Source: Prosthecomicrobium sp. N25
Lineage (GTDB): Bacteria; Pseudomonadota; Alphaproteobacteria; Rhizobiales; Ancalomicrobiaceae
DNA: 64,000 nucleotides
Assembly (NCBI RefSeq): GCF_037203705.1
Contig: NZ_JBBCAT010000002.1
Coordinates: 1 to 64,000, forward strand
Reading direction: 5' to 3'
Shown here: piece by piece, positions 16,719 to 26,227 of the stretch
How the letters are laid out: every line of letters starts with the position of its first letter
How positions within the stretch are numbered: position 1 is the stretch's first letter
Made by a program: the position numbers and the translations under genes
Notes under the pieces: generated by a model
Databases searched by the model: none
The model's input: the letters and a program-made list of their open reading frames with translations, nothing else
What the model was told of the DNA's origin: nothing

Positions 16719-18290
16719 TTGACGACTTTCAAGGACCTCGGCCTGGCCGAGACGCTCCTCCGGGCCCTCGCCGACGAGGGCTACTCCACCCCCACCCCCA
16801 TCCAGGTCCAGGCGATCCCGCCCGTGCTCCGCGGCCACGACGTGGTCGGCGCGGCGCAGACCGGCACCGGCAAGACGGCCGCCTTCGGGCTGCCGCTGCT
16901 GCAGCGGCTCGCCGCAGAGCCGCGCAAGCCGGCCCCGCGGTCGGTCCGGGTTCTCATCCTGGCCCCGACCCGCGAGCTCGCCTCGCAGATCGAGGAGAGC
17001 CTCGTCGCCTATGGCCGCTACTGCAAGCCGACGACCGCCACCGCCTTCGGCGGCGTGCCGATCGGGCGGCAGCGCCGCGCGCTGCAGAACGGCCTCGACA
17101 TCCTGGTGGCGACGCCGGGACGCCTGCTCGACCTCGTCGATCAGGGCGACCTGAAGCTCGGCACGGTCGAGGTGCTCGTCCTCGACGAGGCCGACCGCAT
17201 GCTCGACCTCGGCTTCATCCACGCGCTGAAGCGGATCGCGTCCCTGCTGCCGCGCGAGCGGCAGAGCCTGTTCTTCTCGGCGACCATGCCGCCGCCGATC
17301 CGCGAGCTGGCGGCCCGCTTCCTGCGGCCCTCGCCGGTCGAGGTGGCGGTGGCGCCGGTCGCCACGGCGGCCGAGACGGTCGACCAGCGGGTCATCATGA
17401 CCCGGGCCGACCGCAAGCCCGCGCTGCTCGCCCACGTGCTCGGCGAGATCGGGCGCGACCTCGCCATCGTGTTCACGCGGACCAAGCACGGGGCCGACAA
17501 GGTCGTGCGCCTGCTCGACCGCGCGGGCATTCCGGCGAACGCGATCCACGGCAACAAGAGCCAGCCGCAGCGGGAGCGCGCCCTGGAGGCGTTCAAGTCC
17601 GGCGCGACGCCGATCCTGATCGCGACCGACATCGCGGCGCGCGGCATCGACGTCGACGGCGTCGGGTTGGTGGTCAACTACGACCTGCCGAACATCCCGG
17701 AGAGCTACGTGCACCGCATCGGCCGCACGGGACGCGCCGGGGCTAGCGGACGGGCCGTGGCCTTCTGCACCTCCGAGGAAACGGCCTTCCTGGCCGACAT
17801 CGAGAAGCTGATGCGCCGCAAGGTGCCGCGCATGGACGAGCCGGACGGCATCGTGTACGCGGCCCCGGCGATCCATGCGGCGGCCGGCGCTGCCCCGTCG
17901 CCGCGGTCCGGCTCCGGCCGACAGCCTGAGCGGAGCGGACGGGGCGACCGTGCCCCGGCATCCCGCGGCGAGAACCGCGGCGAGCGACGGCCGGCCCAGA
18001 CGGCCGCGCCGGAGCGCGGCGAGGCGGCGGGTCGCGGCCGGCCCGCGAAATCCGGCCAGGCACCCTCGACGGCGGCCTCCCCGGCTCCGCGCGGCGGCCA
18101 GGCCCCCCGGGGCGACGAGCGCCGGCCCGCCCGGGAGGACCGTCCCGTGCGATTCGCCGAACGGACGGGCCGCGAGGATCGCGGCGGCCGGGCGGAGACG
18201 CGTGGCGGCTCGAGCTTCGGCAGCCTCGTTCGCGAGATCTCGGGCAGCCGGCCCGCCGGCGCCCGGCAGGACCGCGGCGCCCGCCGCTGA
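16719..18290 (+). CDS. rhlE: DEAD-box ATP-dependent RNA helicase, RhlE type
   Basis: A 523-residue helicase if it starts at TTG 16719 (MTTFKDLGLAE, the family's usual start); an ATG-like extension to 16692 adds nine residues without similarity. Motifs in order: Q-motif FxxLGL...GYSTPTPIQ, Walker A AQTGTGKTAAF, PTRELASQI, DEAD box VLDEADRMLDLGF, FFSATMP, and HRIGRTGRAG. Residues from about 375 on form a long Arg/Gly/Pro-rich basic tail, presumably disordered and RNA-binding. The enzyme unwinds structured RNA in ribosome assembly or decay. cspA lies upstream. Confidence 0.9.
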   Translation: MTTFKDLGLAETLLRALADEGYSTPTPIQVQAIPPVLRGHDVVGAAQTGTGKTAAFGLPLLQRLAAEPRKPAPRSVRVLILAPTRELASQIEESLVAYGRYCKPTTATAFGGVPIGRQRRALQNGLDILVATPGRLLDLVDQGDLKLGTVEVLVLDEADRMLDLGFIHALKRIASLLPRERQSLFFSATMPPPIRELAARFLRPSPVEVAVAPVATAAETVDQRVIMTRADRKPALLAHVLGEIGRDLAIVFTRTKHGADKVVRLLDRAGIPANAIHGNKSQPQRERALEAFKSGATPILIATDIAARGIDVDGVGLVVNYDLPNIPESYVHRIGRTGRAGASGRAVAFCTSEETAFLADIEKLMRRKVPRMDEPDGIVYAAPAIHAAAGAAPSPRSGSGRQPERSGRGDRAPASRGENRGERRPAQTAAPERGEAAGRGRPAKSGQAPSTAASPAPRGGQAPRGDERRPAREDRPVRFAERTGREDRGGRAETRGGSSFGSLVREISGSRPAGARQDRGARR

Positions 18291-18293
18291 TCC

Positions 18294-18321
18294 GGACGGG
18301 CCCCGTCCACGGGGCGGGTCC
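18294..18321 (+). terminator. Hairpin after helicase gene
   Basis: GGACGGGCCCCG / TCCA / CGGGGCGGGTCC can form a 12-pair stem with two mismatches, starting 4 bp after the helicase stop. The following CTTCCC run is only weakly T-rich, so termination efficiency is uncertain. Confidence 0.5.
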
Positions 18322-18557
18322 TTCCCATCGACACAACTCATGGTGCCCGGGCCAGCCCCGGGCATCATCATGTTCGGGGGGTCTCAGTGCCCGTCGCGGG
18401 GGCACTTCGGCGTGCGGAGCGACACCGGGTGATCGGCGGTCCTCGACGCTGTACGGGGCTCATTCTCCGAATCGAGACCGGTCGCGGAGATTGCTACCCT
18501 GCATGCCCGAACTTCGTGCAGTCATCCATAAGATCACACTCGGTCTTCATTGGCTGG

Positions 18558-18580
18558 ATTGCCGGGACAAGCCCGGCAAT
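18558..18580. repeat. Palindromic dispersed-type repeat
   Basis: ATTGCCGGG/ACAAG/CCCGGCAAT is a perfect 9-bp inverted repeat embedded in TTCATTGGCTGG...GACAG. Elements of the form TCATTGCCGGGCTTGTCCCGGCAAT are common intergenic repeats in Rhizobiales genomes. It sits in the 324-bp gap between the helicase and ghrA genes. It could also act as a bidirectional terminator between these convergent genes. Confidence 0.65.
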
Positions 18581-18614
18581 GACAGAGGGAAAGGTCCCGT
18601 CATCAAATCGGGCC

Positions 18615-19556
18615 TCAGTAACCCGAGCCGCGGTCCACCACGTTCTGCAACGCTCCGCCGGCCTCGTGCCGGCGGATCTGTTCCACCACGTAGCGGCAGA
18701 GCTCGGCCGGCTCCGAATCGGCCGCATTGTGCGGGGTGACCGTGACCTTCGGATGGGTCCAGAGCGGGCTCGTCGCGGGCAGCGGCTCGGTCTCGAACAC
18801 GTCGAGGGTGGCGTGGGCGAGGTGGCCCTCGTCAAGGGCGCGCAGGATGTCGGCGGCGACCTGCAGGCCGCCGCGGCCGGCGTTGATCAGGGCGGGCCCG
18901 CCGAGCGGGCCGTCCTGCGCCAGGCCGGCGCAGAGTTCGTGGTTCAGGATGCCGCGGGTATCGGGCGTGAGGGGCAGAAGGGCGACCAGGATGTCGGTCC
19001 TGGCGAGGAAGGGCTTCAGGCCCTCGGCCCCGGCATAGATCTCGACACCCGGCACGGGATCGCCGCGACGACTCCAGCCGGCGACCCTGAAGCCGATGCG
19101 GGCCAGCACCCCGGCGGCGTCGCGGCCGAGCACCCCCATCCCCATGATGCCGACGCGGGCCGCACGGGCCGGCGGCTGGTCGCGCTTCAGCCACTCCCGC
19201 CGCGCCTGCGCCTCGGCATAGAGGTCGACCCGGCGGTGGTGGCGGAGCACGTGCAGCACGACATACTCGGTCATCCGGGCGGTGAGGTCCGGATCGGCGA
19301 CGCGGACCAGCGGGACGGCCGGCAGGGTCGGATCCGCCAGCAGCGCGTCGACGCCTGCGCCGAGGTTGAAGATCGCCTGCAGGTTCGGCAGGCGGGCGAG
19401 GAGCCCGGGCGGGGTCTTCCAACAGGCGGCGTATCGGACCGCGGCCGGATCGAAGGGCTCGCGCGCGTCGAGCACGGGCGGCGACCCGGGCTCCTGCCGG
19501 AAGCGGCGGACCCAGTCGTCCGGCGACCAGCCCTGGATGGCGACGAGCAGGCTCAT
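18615..19556 (-). CDS. ghrA: Glyoxylate/hydroxypyruvate reductase A
   Basis: A 313-residue D-2-hydroxyacid dehydrogenase of the GhrA type. The NAD(P)-binding loop is GIMGMGVLGRDAAGVLAR (about residues 138-155). Catalytic residues appear in INAGRGG (Arg), DVFETEPLP (Glu) and TPHNAADSEP (His). It reduces glyoxylate and hydroxypyruvate with NADPH. It runs convergent to the helicase and lies 45 bp after rmuC in the same direction. Confidence 0.88.
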   Translation of the reverse strand: MSLLVAIQGWSPDDWVRRFRQEPGSPPVLDAREPFDPAAVRYAACWKTPPGLLARLPNLQAIFNLGAGVDALLADPTLPAVPLVRVADPDLTARMTEYVVLHVLRHHRRVDLYAEAQARREWLKRDQPPARAARVGIMGMGVLGRDAAGVLARIGFRVAGWSRRGDPVPGVEIYAGAEGLKPFLARTDILVALLPLTPDTRGILNHELCAGLAQDGPLGGPALINAGRGGLQVAADILRALDEGHLAHATLDVFETEPLPATSPLWTHPKVTVTPHNAADSEPAELCRYVVEQIRRHEAGGALQNVVDRGSGY

Positions 19557-19601
19557 GTCGGTCTCCTCGGTGGCACCGCTCCGGCGGGCCTCTCGAGCGC
19601 G

Positions 19602-20783
19602 TCACTCTCCGGCGATGCGCACCGGGGCCGGACCGGCCTCGGCGTTTCCGGATAGCGCGTCCGCGGCGCCCAGGTCCAGGCCGACGATGCGCTCGCCGCG
19701 ACGGCCGATGCGTCCGGCGGAGACGAGGATGCGGTCGAGGTCCTGGCCGGCCTGGGCGTGGTGCACCTTCAGCTTCTCCACGCGCTCGGCGAGCCGGCCG
19801 ACGTCGTCGAGGAGGTGGCCGACCTCGGCCTGGATGACATGGGCCTGTTCGCGCAGGCGGTGGTCGCGCAGGACCGCCTGGACGACCTGGATCGACAGCA
19901 GCAGCAGGGACGGCGAGACGATGACGACGCGGGCCCGCTGGGCGCGCTGGACGACGTCGTCGAAGCGCTCGTGCAGGTCGGCGAAGATCGATTCGGAGGG
20001 GACGAACAGGAAGGCGGTGTCCTGGGTCTCGCCCGGGATCAGGTATTTCGAGCGGATGTCGAGCACGTGCCGCAGGACGTCGCGGCGGAAGCGCTGGGCG
20101 GCGAGCTTCGCCTCGTCCTCCCCGGCGGCCTGGCCCAGGGCCGTCCAGGATTCGAGCGGGAACTTGGCGTCGACCACGAGGGGCGCGGCGCCGTTCGGCA
20201 GGTGGATCAGGCAGTCGGGCCGGACCCCGGTGGAGAGCGTCGCCTGGAACGCGTAGGCGGCGGGCGGCAGGGCATCGGCGACGATCGCCTCCATGCGGCC
20301 CTGGCCGAAGGCGCCGCGGGCCTGCTTGTCGGCGAGGATCGCCTGGAGCGAGACCACCTGGCCGGAGAGGTCCTGGATGGTGCGCTGGGCACGGTCGATG
20401 ACGGCGATGCGCTCGTGGAGCTTGGAGAGGCTCTCGCCGGTCGCCCGCGAGGTCTCGGCCATCGAGGAGCCGAGCCGGTGGGTCAGGCCGTCGAGCCGGT
20501 CGGTCACGGCGCGGGCGAGCTCGGCCTGGCGGGCGCCGAAGACCTCCGCCATGGTCTGCATGCGGCCGGTCATCTCGGCCTGGAGCTTCGCCACCTCGGC
20601 GAGGCGGAGGTCGAGCTCGCGGGCCTTCTCGGCGGCGAGGACGTCGGCCGCCGCACGGGCCCGGGCACGCCGCGCCAAGGCGGCGGTGGCGAGCCACAGG
20701 CCGATCAGGGCGGCACCGACGGCGAGGGTAGCCTCGCCGGTCGAGGGCGGGCGGCCGAGGAGGGCGGAGAGGGCGTCCAGCAT
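19602..20783 (-). CDS. rmuC: DNA recombination protein RmuC
   Basis: A 393-residue protein with an N-terminal membrane segment (residues about 17-37), then a coiled-coil region (residues 50-140) and the RmuC nuclease-like core with [21 protein letters not shown] and [11 protein letters not shown]. RmuC limits inversion between short inverted repeats. It is divergent from def. Confidence 0.92.
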   Translation of the reverse strand: MLDALSALLGRPPSTGEATLAVGAALIGLWLATAALARRARARAAADVLAAEKARELDLRLAEVAKLQAEMTGRMQTMAEVFGARQAELARAVTDRLDGLTHRLGSSMAETSRATGESLSKLHERIAVIDRAQRTIQDLSGQVVSLQAILADKQARGAFGQGRMEAIVADALPPAAYAFQATLSTGVRPDCLIHLPNGAAPLVVDAKFPLESWTALGQAAGEDEAKLAAQRFRRDVLRHVLDIRSKYLIPGETQDTAFLFVPSESIFADLHERFDDVVQRAQRARVVIVSPSLLLLSIQVVQAVLRDHRLREQAHVIQAEVGHLLDDVGRLAERVEKLKVHHAQAGQDLDRILVSAGRIGRRGERIVGLDLGAADALSGNAEAGPAPVRIAGE

Positions 20784-20888
20784 GGGCCGCAGACTAGAAC
20801 GATTCGGGTACGCCGGGGGTTAACGCGGACGCCCGCCGGAGCCGCGGATTCCGTTGACCCGGGCCGGCTTCTCGCCTATTTCGGGGCC

Positions 20889-21413
20889 ATGTCCACTCTC
20901 GGCATCATCATCCTTCCCGACGCCCGGCTGAAGCAGCCGTCCGAGGTCGTTTCGAGCGTCGACGGCTCGATCCGGAAGCTGCTCGACGACATGCTGGAGA
21001 CCATGTACGCCGCGCCGGGCATCGGGCTCGCGGCCGTGCAGGTCGGGGTCATGAAGCGGGTGGTGACCGTCGACGTCTCGAAGGAGGAGGAGAAGCGGGA
21101 CCCGCTCTTCCTCGTCAACCCGGAGATCGTCTGGTCCTCCGAGGAGCGCTCCACCTACGAGGAGGGCTGCCTGTCGATCCCGGACTACTACGAGACCGTG
21201 GAGCGGCCCGCGCGCGTGCGGGTCAAGTATCTCGACCGGCAGGGCGAAGCCCGCGAGCTCGAGGCGGACGGGCTGCTCGCCACCTGCCTGCAGCACGAGA
21301 TCGACCACCTGGACGGGGTCCTGTTCATCGACCACCTGTCGAAGCTGAAGCGCGACCGGGTGATCAAGAAGTTCCAGAAGCAGGCGAAGATGAAGGAGCT
21401 GGGGATCGGCTGA
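20889..21413 (+). CDS. def: Peptide deformylase
   Basis: A 174-residue metallo-hydrolase removing the N-formyl group from nascent proteins. All three signature motifs are intact: [18 protein letters not shown] and QHEIDHLDG. The ATG at 20889 gives the standard N-terminus [14 protein letters not shown]; the longer open frame upstream overlaps rmuC on the other strand. The gene is followed by fmt, the usual def-fmt pair for formyl-Met addition and removal. Confidence 0.97.
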   Translation: MSTLGIIILPDARLKQPSEVVSSVDGSIRKLLDDMLETMYAAPGIGLAAVQVGVMKRVVTVDVSKEEEKRDPLFLVNPEIVWSSEERSTYEEGCLSIPDYYETVERPARVRVKYLDRQGEARELEADGLLATCLQHEIDHLDGVLFIDHLSKLKRDRVIKKFQKQAKMKELGIG

Positions 21414-21522
21414 CGGCGCGCCCGTCGCCGGATCCCGCTGCGCGGCCGAGCGCCGCCGCCATCGACCGTTTCGTCCCGTCGCGCTATAGAGCCGCGATCC
21501 CGACCAGGCCGGACCCGCCGCC

Positions 21523-22476
21523 ATGAGCCTTCGCGTCGTCTTCATGGGCACGCCCGACTTCTCCGTGCCGACGCTCGTCGAGATCGTCGGGCAGGGGCAC
21601 GAGGTGGTGGCCGTCTACGCGCAGCCGCCGCGGCCGGCCGGGCGGGGCCTCGCGGAGACGAAGTCGCCCGTGCAGCGCCAGGCGGAGGCCTTCGGGATCC
21701 CGGTCCTGACCCCGGCGAGCCTCAAGGGCGAGGCCGAGCAGGCCGCCTTCCGGGCGCACGGGGCCGACGTCGCCGTGGTGGTCGCCTACGGGCTGCTCCT
21801 GCCCAGGCCGATCCTGGAAGCCCCCGCGGAGGGATGCCTGAACCTGCATGCCTCGCTTCTGCCGCGCTGGCGGGGCGCCGCGCCCATCCACCGGGCCGTG
21901 ATGGCGGGCGACCGGGAGACCGGGGTCGAGGTCATGCGCATGGAGGAAGGCCTCGACACGGGGCCGGTCTGCATGGCCGAGCGCACGGCGATCGGGGCGG
22001 ACGAGACAACGGGCGACCTGCACGACCGCCTCGCCCGGCTCGGGGCCGACCTGATGGCGCGGGCGCTGGCCGCCCTGTCGCGCGGCGGCCTCGGCTGCGT
22101 GCCGCAGGCGGCGGAGGGGGTCACGTATGCCCGCAAGATCGACAAGGCGGAGGCGCGGATCGACTGGACGCTCGCGGCGGCGTCCGTGCACGATCGGATC
22201 CGCGGCCTGTCCCCCTTTCCGGGCGCCTGGTGCGAGATGCCGCTCGGCGGCCGGACGGAGCGGGTCAAGATCCTGCGCTCCACGCTCGTCGCCGGACCTG
22301 AGGTCGCGCCGGCCGGACCGGGCGAGCCCGGGACGGTGATGGACGACGGGCTGGCGGTCGCATGCGGGACCGGGGCGATCCGGCTCGTCGAGTTGCAGCG
22401 GGCCGGCGGCCGGCCGCTCCGCGCGGGCGATTTCCTGCGCGGCACGGCGGTGCCTCCCGGCACACGGCTCGGCTGA
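21523..22476 (+). CDS. fmt: Methionyl-tRNA formyltransferase
   Basis: A 317-residue enzyme that formylates initiator Met-tRNA with 10-formyl-[13 protein letters not shown] lies at the N-terminus and [19 protein letters not shown] holds the catalytic Asn/His region; a C-terminal OB-fold domain follows. It forms an operon with def, the GNAT gene and truA. Confidence 0.97.
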   Translation: MSLRVVFMGTPDFSVPTLVEIVGQGHEVVAVYAQPPRPAGRGLAETKSPVQRQAEAFGIPVLTPASLKGEAEQAAFRAHGADVAVVVAYGLLLPRPILEAPAEGCLNLHASLLPRWRGAAPIHRAVMAGDRETGVEVMRMEEGLDTGPVCMAERTAIGADETTGDLHDRLARLGADLMARALAALSRGGLGCVPQAAEGVTYARKIDKAEARIDWTLAAASVHDRIRGLSPFPGAWCEMPLGGRTERVKILRSTLVAGPEVAPAGPGEPGTVMDDGLAVACGTGAIRLVELQRAGGRPLRAGDFLRGTAVPPGTRLG

Positions 22477-22483
22477 GGGCGCC

Positions 22484-22996
22484 ATGGCGGGAGGCCTCAC
22501 GATCGACGGGGTGACGAAGGCCGAGGCGCCGGCGATCCGGGATCTGCTGACCGCGGCCTTCGGGGGCCCGGCGGAGGCCGACCTCGTCGATGCGCTGCGG
22601 GCCGGCGGCTTCGTCGCGCTCGAACTGGCGGCGCGCGACGAGACCGGGCCGGCCGGATACCTCGCCTTCTCAAGGCTCGCGGTGGCGGCGCCCAACGAGC
22701 GGCGACGGGCGCTCTGCCTCGCCCCCCTGGCGGTGCGGCCGGACCGGCAGCGGCGCGGGATCGGGACGGCGCTGGTGCGCGAGGGGCTCGCCCGGCTGGA
22801 GGCGTCCGACGAGGACATCGTGCTGGTGCTCGGCGACCCCGCCTACTACGGCCGGTTCGGCTTCCGGCCCGGGCGGCCCGACCGCATGGAGACCCCGTAT
22901 CCGCATCCGGAGAACCAATGGCTGGTCCTGAAGGACCGGCCGCTGCCGCTCCGCCTCGCCCTGCAGTATCCGCCGCCCTTCGCGGCGCTCGGCTGA
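22484..22996 (+). CDS. GNAT family N-acetyltransferase
   Basis: A 170-residue protein of the YhbS-like GNAT group. The acetyl-CoA binding motif is [19 protein letters not shown] (about residues 79-97), followed by [17 protein letters not shown]. The substrate is unknown. It sits 7 bp after fmt and 2 bp before truA, so it is co-transcribed with the translation genes. Confidence 0.88.
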   Translation: MAGGLTIDGVTKAEAPAIRDLLTAAFGGPAEADLVDALRAGGFVALELAARDETGPAGYLAFSRLAVAAPNERRRALCLAPLAVRPDRQRRGIGTALVREGLARLEASDEDIVLVLGDPAYYGRFGFRPGRPDRMETPYPHPENQWLVLKDRPLPLRLALQYPPPFAALG

Positions 22997-22998
22997 CC

Positions 22999-23763
22999 AT
23001 GCCGCGCTTCCGGCTCACCCTCGAGTATGACGGCGGCCCCTATGTGGGGTGGCAGCGGCAGGCGAACGGGCCGTCCGTGCAGGGCGCCGTGGAGACGGCC
23101 TTGCGTGCCATGACGGGCGAGGAGGCGGTGCTCAAGGGAGCCGGGCGGACCGACACCGGCGTGCATGCGGTGGGCCAGGTCGCCCATGTCGACCTGGCGC
23201 GGGACTGGCCGGGCGCCGTGCTGCGCGACGCGCTCAACTTCCACCTGCGCGAGGAGCGGGTCGTGGTGCTCGCCGCGGCGCGGGTCGGGGAGGACTTCGA
23301 CGCCCGCTTCTCGGCCGTCGGCCGCCATTATCTCTACCGCCTGATCGACCGGCGGACCCCGCTCGCCCTGGAGCGCGGACGCGCCTGGCACGTGCGCACG
23401 CGCCTGGACGTGGAGGCCATGGACGCGGCCGCCAAGCGGCTCCTCGGCACCCACGACTTCACAACGTTCCGGGCGGCGCATTGCCAGTCGAAGTCGCCGG
23501 TCAAGACCCTCGACCGGCTCGACGTCGCGCGCAGCGGGGACCTGGTCGAGGTCAGGGCCTCGGCGCGCTCCTTCCTGCACAATCAGGTGCGCTCGATGGT
23601 CGGCAGCCTCGAACGGGTCGGCCAGGGCCGATGGTCGGCCGACGACCTCGCGGCGGCCCTCGCGGCCCGCGACCGCAAGGCCTGCGGCCCGGTCGCGCCG
23701 CCCTGGGGGCTCTACCTGACGAAGGTCGACTACCGGGATGACCCGCCGCCGGCGGCGGGCTGA
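22999..23763 (+). CDS. truA: tRNA pseudouridine synthase A
   Basis: A 254-residue TruA that makes pseudouridine at tRNA positions 38-40. The catalytic Asp lies in [23 protein letters not shown] near the start and [12 protein letters not shown] near the end are further conserved blocks. The ATG at 22999 follows the GNAT stop by 2 bp. Confidence 0.96.
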   Translation: MPRFRLTLEYDGGPYVGWQRQANGPSVQGAVETALRAMTGEEAVLKGAGRTDTGVHAVGQVAHVDLARDWPGAVLRDALNFHLREERVVVLAAARVGEDFDARFSAVGRHYLYRLIDRRTPLALERGRAWHVRTRLDVEAMDAAAKRLLGTHDFTTFRAAHCQSKSPVKTLDRLDVARSGDLVEVRASARSFLHNQVRSMVGSLERVGQGRWSADDLAAALAARDRKACGPVAPPWGLYLTKVDYRDDPPPAAG

Positions 23764-23932
23764 GCGCGGCGCGACAACGCGGCCGGGCGATCACGGTGGA
23801 ATAACGACAATTGCCATTATCTTGGTACGAAATACCGTTCCGGAAGGCTCGGGACCGCCCGGGATGCCGTCCTCGGGCCGGGCCAGTCGTGCCGGAAGAC
23901 GAGCCTAACGCGAGACCGCAAGGGAGAAGACC

Positions 23933-24190
23933 ATGGACGACGAGAAGTTCAAGACGGTCGTCAAGTCGCTTCACTTCAAGAAGTCGATCGACAAGATCAA
24001 GGTCGACGGCAACCGCATCATCGTGAAGTGGACGAACGACACGGGCAAGAAGAAGAAGTTCGCCGCCGCGCTCGGCGCCGCCACGCTGGCGATCGCGCAG
24101 GACAGCCCGGACTTCGCCGAGGCCGCCGCCAAGGAGTTCGTCCACCAGTGGGATACCCGCCCCCGGGGCGCCCAGGACGACGAGGCTTGA
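23933..24190 (+). CDS. Small hypothetical protein, 85 residues
   Basis: No family was recognised. The protein begins MDDEKFKTVVKSLHFKKSID and contains a Lys-rich stretch (NDTGKKKKFAA) followed by a helical Ala-rich segment and an acidic tail. The ATG is preceded by AAGGGAGAAGACC, a strong ribosome site, which supports real translation. It is free-standing after truA with its own 170-bp upstream gap, and convergent with the MarR-like gene. Confidence 0.7.
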   Translation: MDDEKFKTVVKSLHFKKSIDKIKVDGNRIIVKWTNDTGKKKKFAAALGAATLAIAQDSPDFAEAAAKEFVHQWDTRPRGAQDDEA

Positions 24191-24229
24191 CGGAAGCGCC
24201 ATGACGGCGGGCGCCGCCGTCCGCGCCGC

Positions 24230-24580
24230 TCAGCGCGGCAGGCCCTTCGCGCGGGCCACGACGGCGTCGCCGAGGCGTTCGACCCAGAGGGCGCCCTCGA
24301 CGGTGCGCTGGACGAGGACGTTGCGCAGGTCGTGCTCGTCGCGACGGCGGCCGACCAGGCCCATGCGGCCCATGGTGTCGAGCGCGCGGGTGACGGCGGG
24401 CTTGGTCACCTTCAGCTTGGCGGCGAGCCCGCGCACCGTGTGGGGCGGGCTCTCCAGGTAGACGGTCAGCAGGATGGCGAGCTGGCGCGCGCTCAGGTCC
24501 TCCTCGCCGTCGCGGACGAGGTCGAGCGTGACGTCGTGCCAGAGCTTCAGCGCCTGGGACGGGCGCAGGTCGACGGGCAT
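24230..24580 (-). CDS. MarR-like winged helix regulator
   Basis: A 116-residue short MarR-type protein. The recognition helix region reads LKVTKPAVTRALDTMGRMGL, followed by the wing RRRDEHDLRNVLVQRT. It is shorter than typical MarR (about 145 residues), lacking a long C-terminal dimer helix. It lies downstream of the M17 aminopeptidase gene in the same direction, 68 bp away. In related genomes similar genes accompany this aminopeptidase; the regulated genes are unknown. Confidence 0.8.
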   Translation of the reverse strand: MPVDLRPSQALKLWHDVTLDLVRDGEEDLSARQLAILLTVYLESPPHTVRGLAAKLKVTKPAVTRALDTMGRMGLVGRRRDEHDLRNVLVQRTVEGALWVERLGDAVVARAKGLPR

Positions 24581-24648
24581 GGGGCGGGGCCGATCGTTTC
24601 GGAGCCGGAATAGTAGGCCGGCTCCGGCCGGCGCCGCAAGGGGGCCGC

Positions 24649-26073
24649 TCAGGCCCGGCCGTAGCGTTTCTCCAGCATGGTGAAGAGCGCACGGATCGCC
24701 TGCGCCTCGCCGCCTTCCGAGCGGCCCGGCTTGGCGGCCGGGTTCCAGGCGTAGATGTCGAAGTGGACCCAGCTCTTCGCCTTCTCGACGAACTTCTGCA
24801 GGAAGAGGGCGGCCGTGATGGCGCCCGCGAAGCCGCCGCTCGAGACGTTGTTGGTGTCGGCCACCTTGCTGTCCAGCATCGACCGGTAGGGCTTCCAGAG
24901 CGGCAGGCGCCAGATCGGATCGCCGGCCGCCAGGCTCGCGGCGGCGAGGTCGGCGGCGAGGGCCTCGTCGTCGGTGAAGAAGGGCGGGATCTCCGGGCCG
25001 AGCGCGACCCGCGCCGCGCCGGTCAGGGTCGCCATGTCGACGACGAGGTCCGGCGCCTCCTCGTCGGCGAGCGCGAGGGCGTCGGCGAGGACGAGGCGGC
25101 CCTCCGCGTCTGTGTTGCCGATCTCGACGGTCAGGCCCTTGCGGCTCTTGAACACGTCCGACGGCCGGAAGGCGCGGCCCGAGATGGCGTTCTCGACGGC
25201 CGGAATCAGCACGCGCAGGCGGACGGAAAGCCCGGCGTCGAGAATCATGCGGGCGAGGCCGAGCACGTTAGCGGCGCCGCCCATGTCCTTCTTCATGAGC
25301 AGCATGGCGGCGTCCGGCTTGATGTCGAGGCCGCCCGTGTCGAAGCAGACGCCCTTGCCGACCAGCGTCACCTTGGGGTGGGCCGGGTCGCCGAAGCTCA
25401 TGTCGACGAGGCGCGGGGCGCGGTCGGAGCCGTTGCCGACCGCGTGGATCAGCGGAAAGTTGCCGGCCAGGAGCGCATCCCCGACCGTCTCGCTCCAGGT
25501 TCCGCCGGCAGCCTCGGCGAGCGCGCGGGCGGCAGCGGCGAGCTCGGCGGGGCCGAGGTCGTTGGCGGCGGTGTTGACCAGGTCGCGCACCAGCGCGATG
25601 GCGGCGACCTGCTGGTCGAGGCGGGCGAGGTCGACGCCGGCCGGGACCTGGAGGCGGACGGCCTTCTCGGGCGCGGTGCGGTAGCGCCGGTAGCGGTAGC
25701 CGGAGAGGCCCCAGGACAGGGCGGCCAGGAACGGATCGGGCAGGTCGCCCTCGAAACGGTAGTCGCCGGCGGGAAGCAGGGTCGCGAGCTTGCCGGGCAT
25801 CATCGGATCGGTCGGATCGCCGGGCTTGCCCGTGCCGAACAGGACCGCGGCGATGCCCCCCGACCGCTCGGGCAGGATCGCGTGGCTGCCCGCCGCGGCA
25901 TCGAAGCCGGTCGCGCGGGCGAAGGCGGCCGCCTCGGGGGCGAGGCCGTCGAGGAGCGCGGGGAGCTCGGCGGTCGACACGAGGCGGATCGGCAAGGTCG
26001 GGCCGGCCGAGGCGGCGGCGAGGAAACGGTCGGACAAGGCGGCGCTCCGGGATCGTCGGGGTTCGGGCGGCAC
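24649..26073 (-). CDS. M17 family leucyl aminopeptidase
   Basis: A 474-residue cytosolic aminopeptidase. Metal and catalytic residues lie in VGKGVCFDTGGLDIKPDAAM and in the M17 signature NTDAEGRLVLADAL, with MATLTGAARVALG after it. The N-terminal domain is short compared with E. coli PepA. It removes N-terminal residues from peptides. The first 12 residues (MPPEPRRSRSAA) are not conserved and the true start could be slightly downstream. Confidence 0.92.
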   Translation of the reverse strand: MPPEPRRSRSAALSDRFLAAASAGPTLPIRLVSTAELPALLDGLAPEAAAFARATGFDAAAGSHAILPERSGGIAAVLFGTGKPGDPTDPMMPGKLATLLPAGDYRFEGDLPDPFLAALSWGLSGYRYRRYRTAPEKAVRLQVPAGVDLARLDQQVAAIALVRDLVNTAANDLGPAELAAAARALAEAAGGTWSETVGDALLAGNFPLIHAVGNGSDRAPRLVDMSFGDPAHPKVTLVGKGVCFDTGGLDIKPDAAMLLMKKDMGGAANVLGLARMILDAGLSVRLRVLIPAVENAISGRAFRPSDVFKSRKGLTVEIGNTDAEGRLVLADALALADEEAPDLVVDMATLTGAARVALGPEIPPFFTDDEALAADLAAASLAAGDPIWRLPLWKPYRSMLDSKVADTNNVSSGGFAGAITAALFLQKFVEKAKSWVHFDIYAWNPAAKPGRSEGGEAQAIRALFTMLEKRYGRA

Positions 26074-26151
26074 TCTAGAGCACGACGGAGCGGGACGGAA
26101 ACGGATCTCACCATTCGCATGCGGGGGCCGGCCGGGCCGGAGGGCGCGGAA

Positions 26152-26166
26152 TTAACCATGTATTAG
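26152..26166 (+). promoter_or_regulatory. CtrA-like box upstream of tadD
   Basis: TTAA-CCATGTA-TTAG matches the CtrA consensus TTAA-N7-TTAA at seven of eight fixed positions. It lies 62 bp before the tadD start. CtrA controls pilus genes in Caulobacter. Whether this organism uses it here is inference. Confidence 0.45.
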
Positions 26167-26227
26167 GGTTAACGGACTATTGCTTCGGGGCAGGGCGGCG
26201 CGGCGTGCCGCCAGGAGACCTGCCCCC

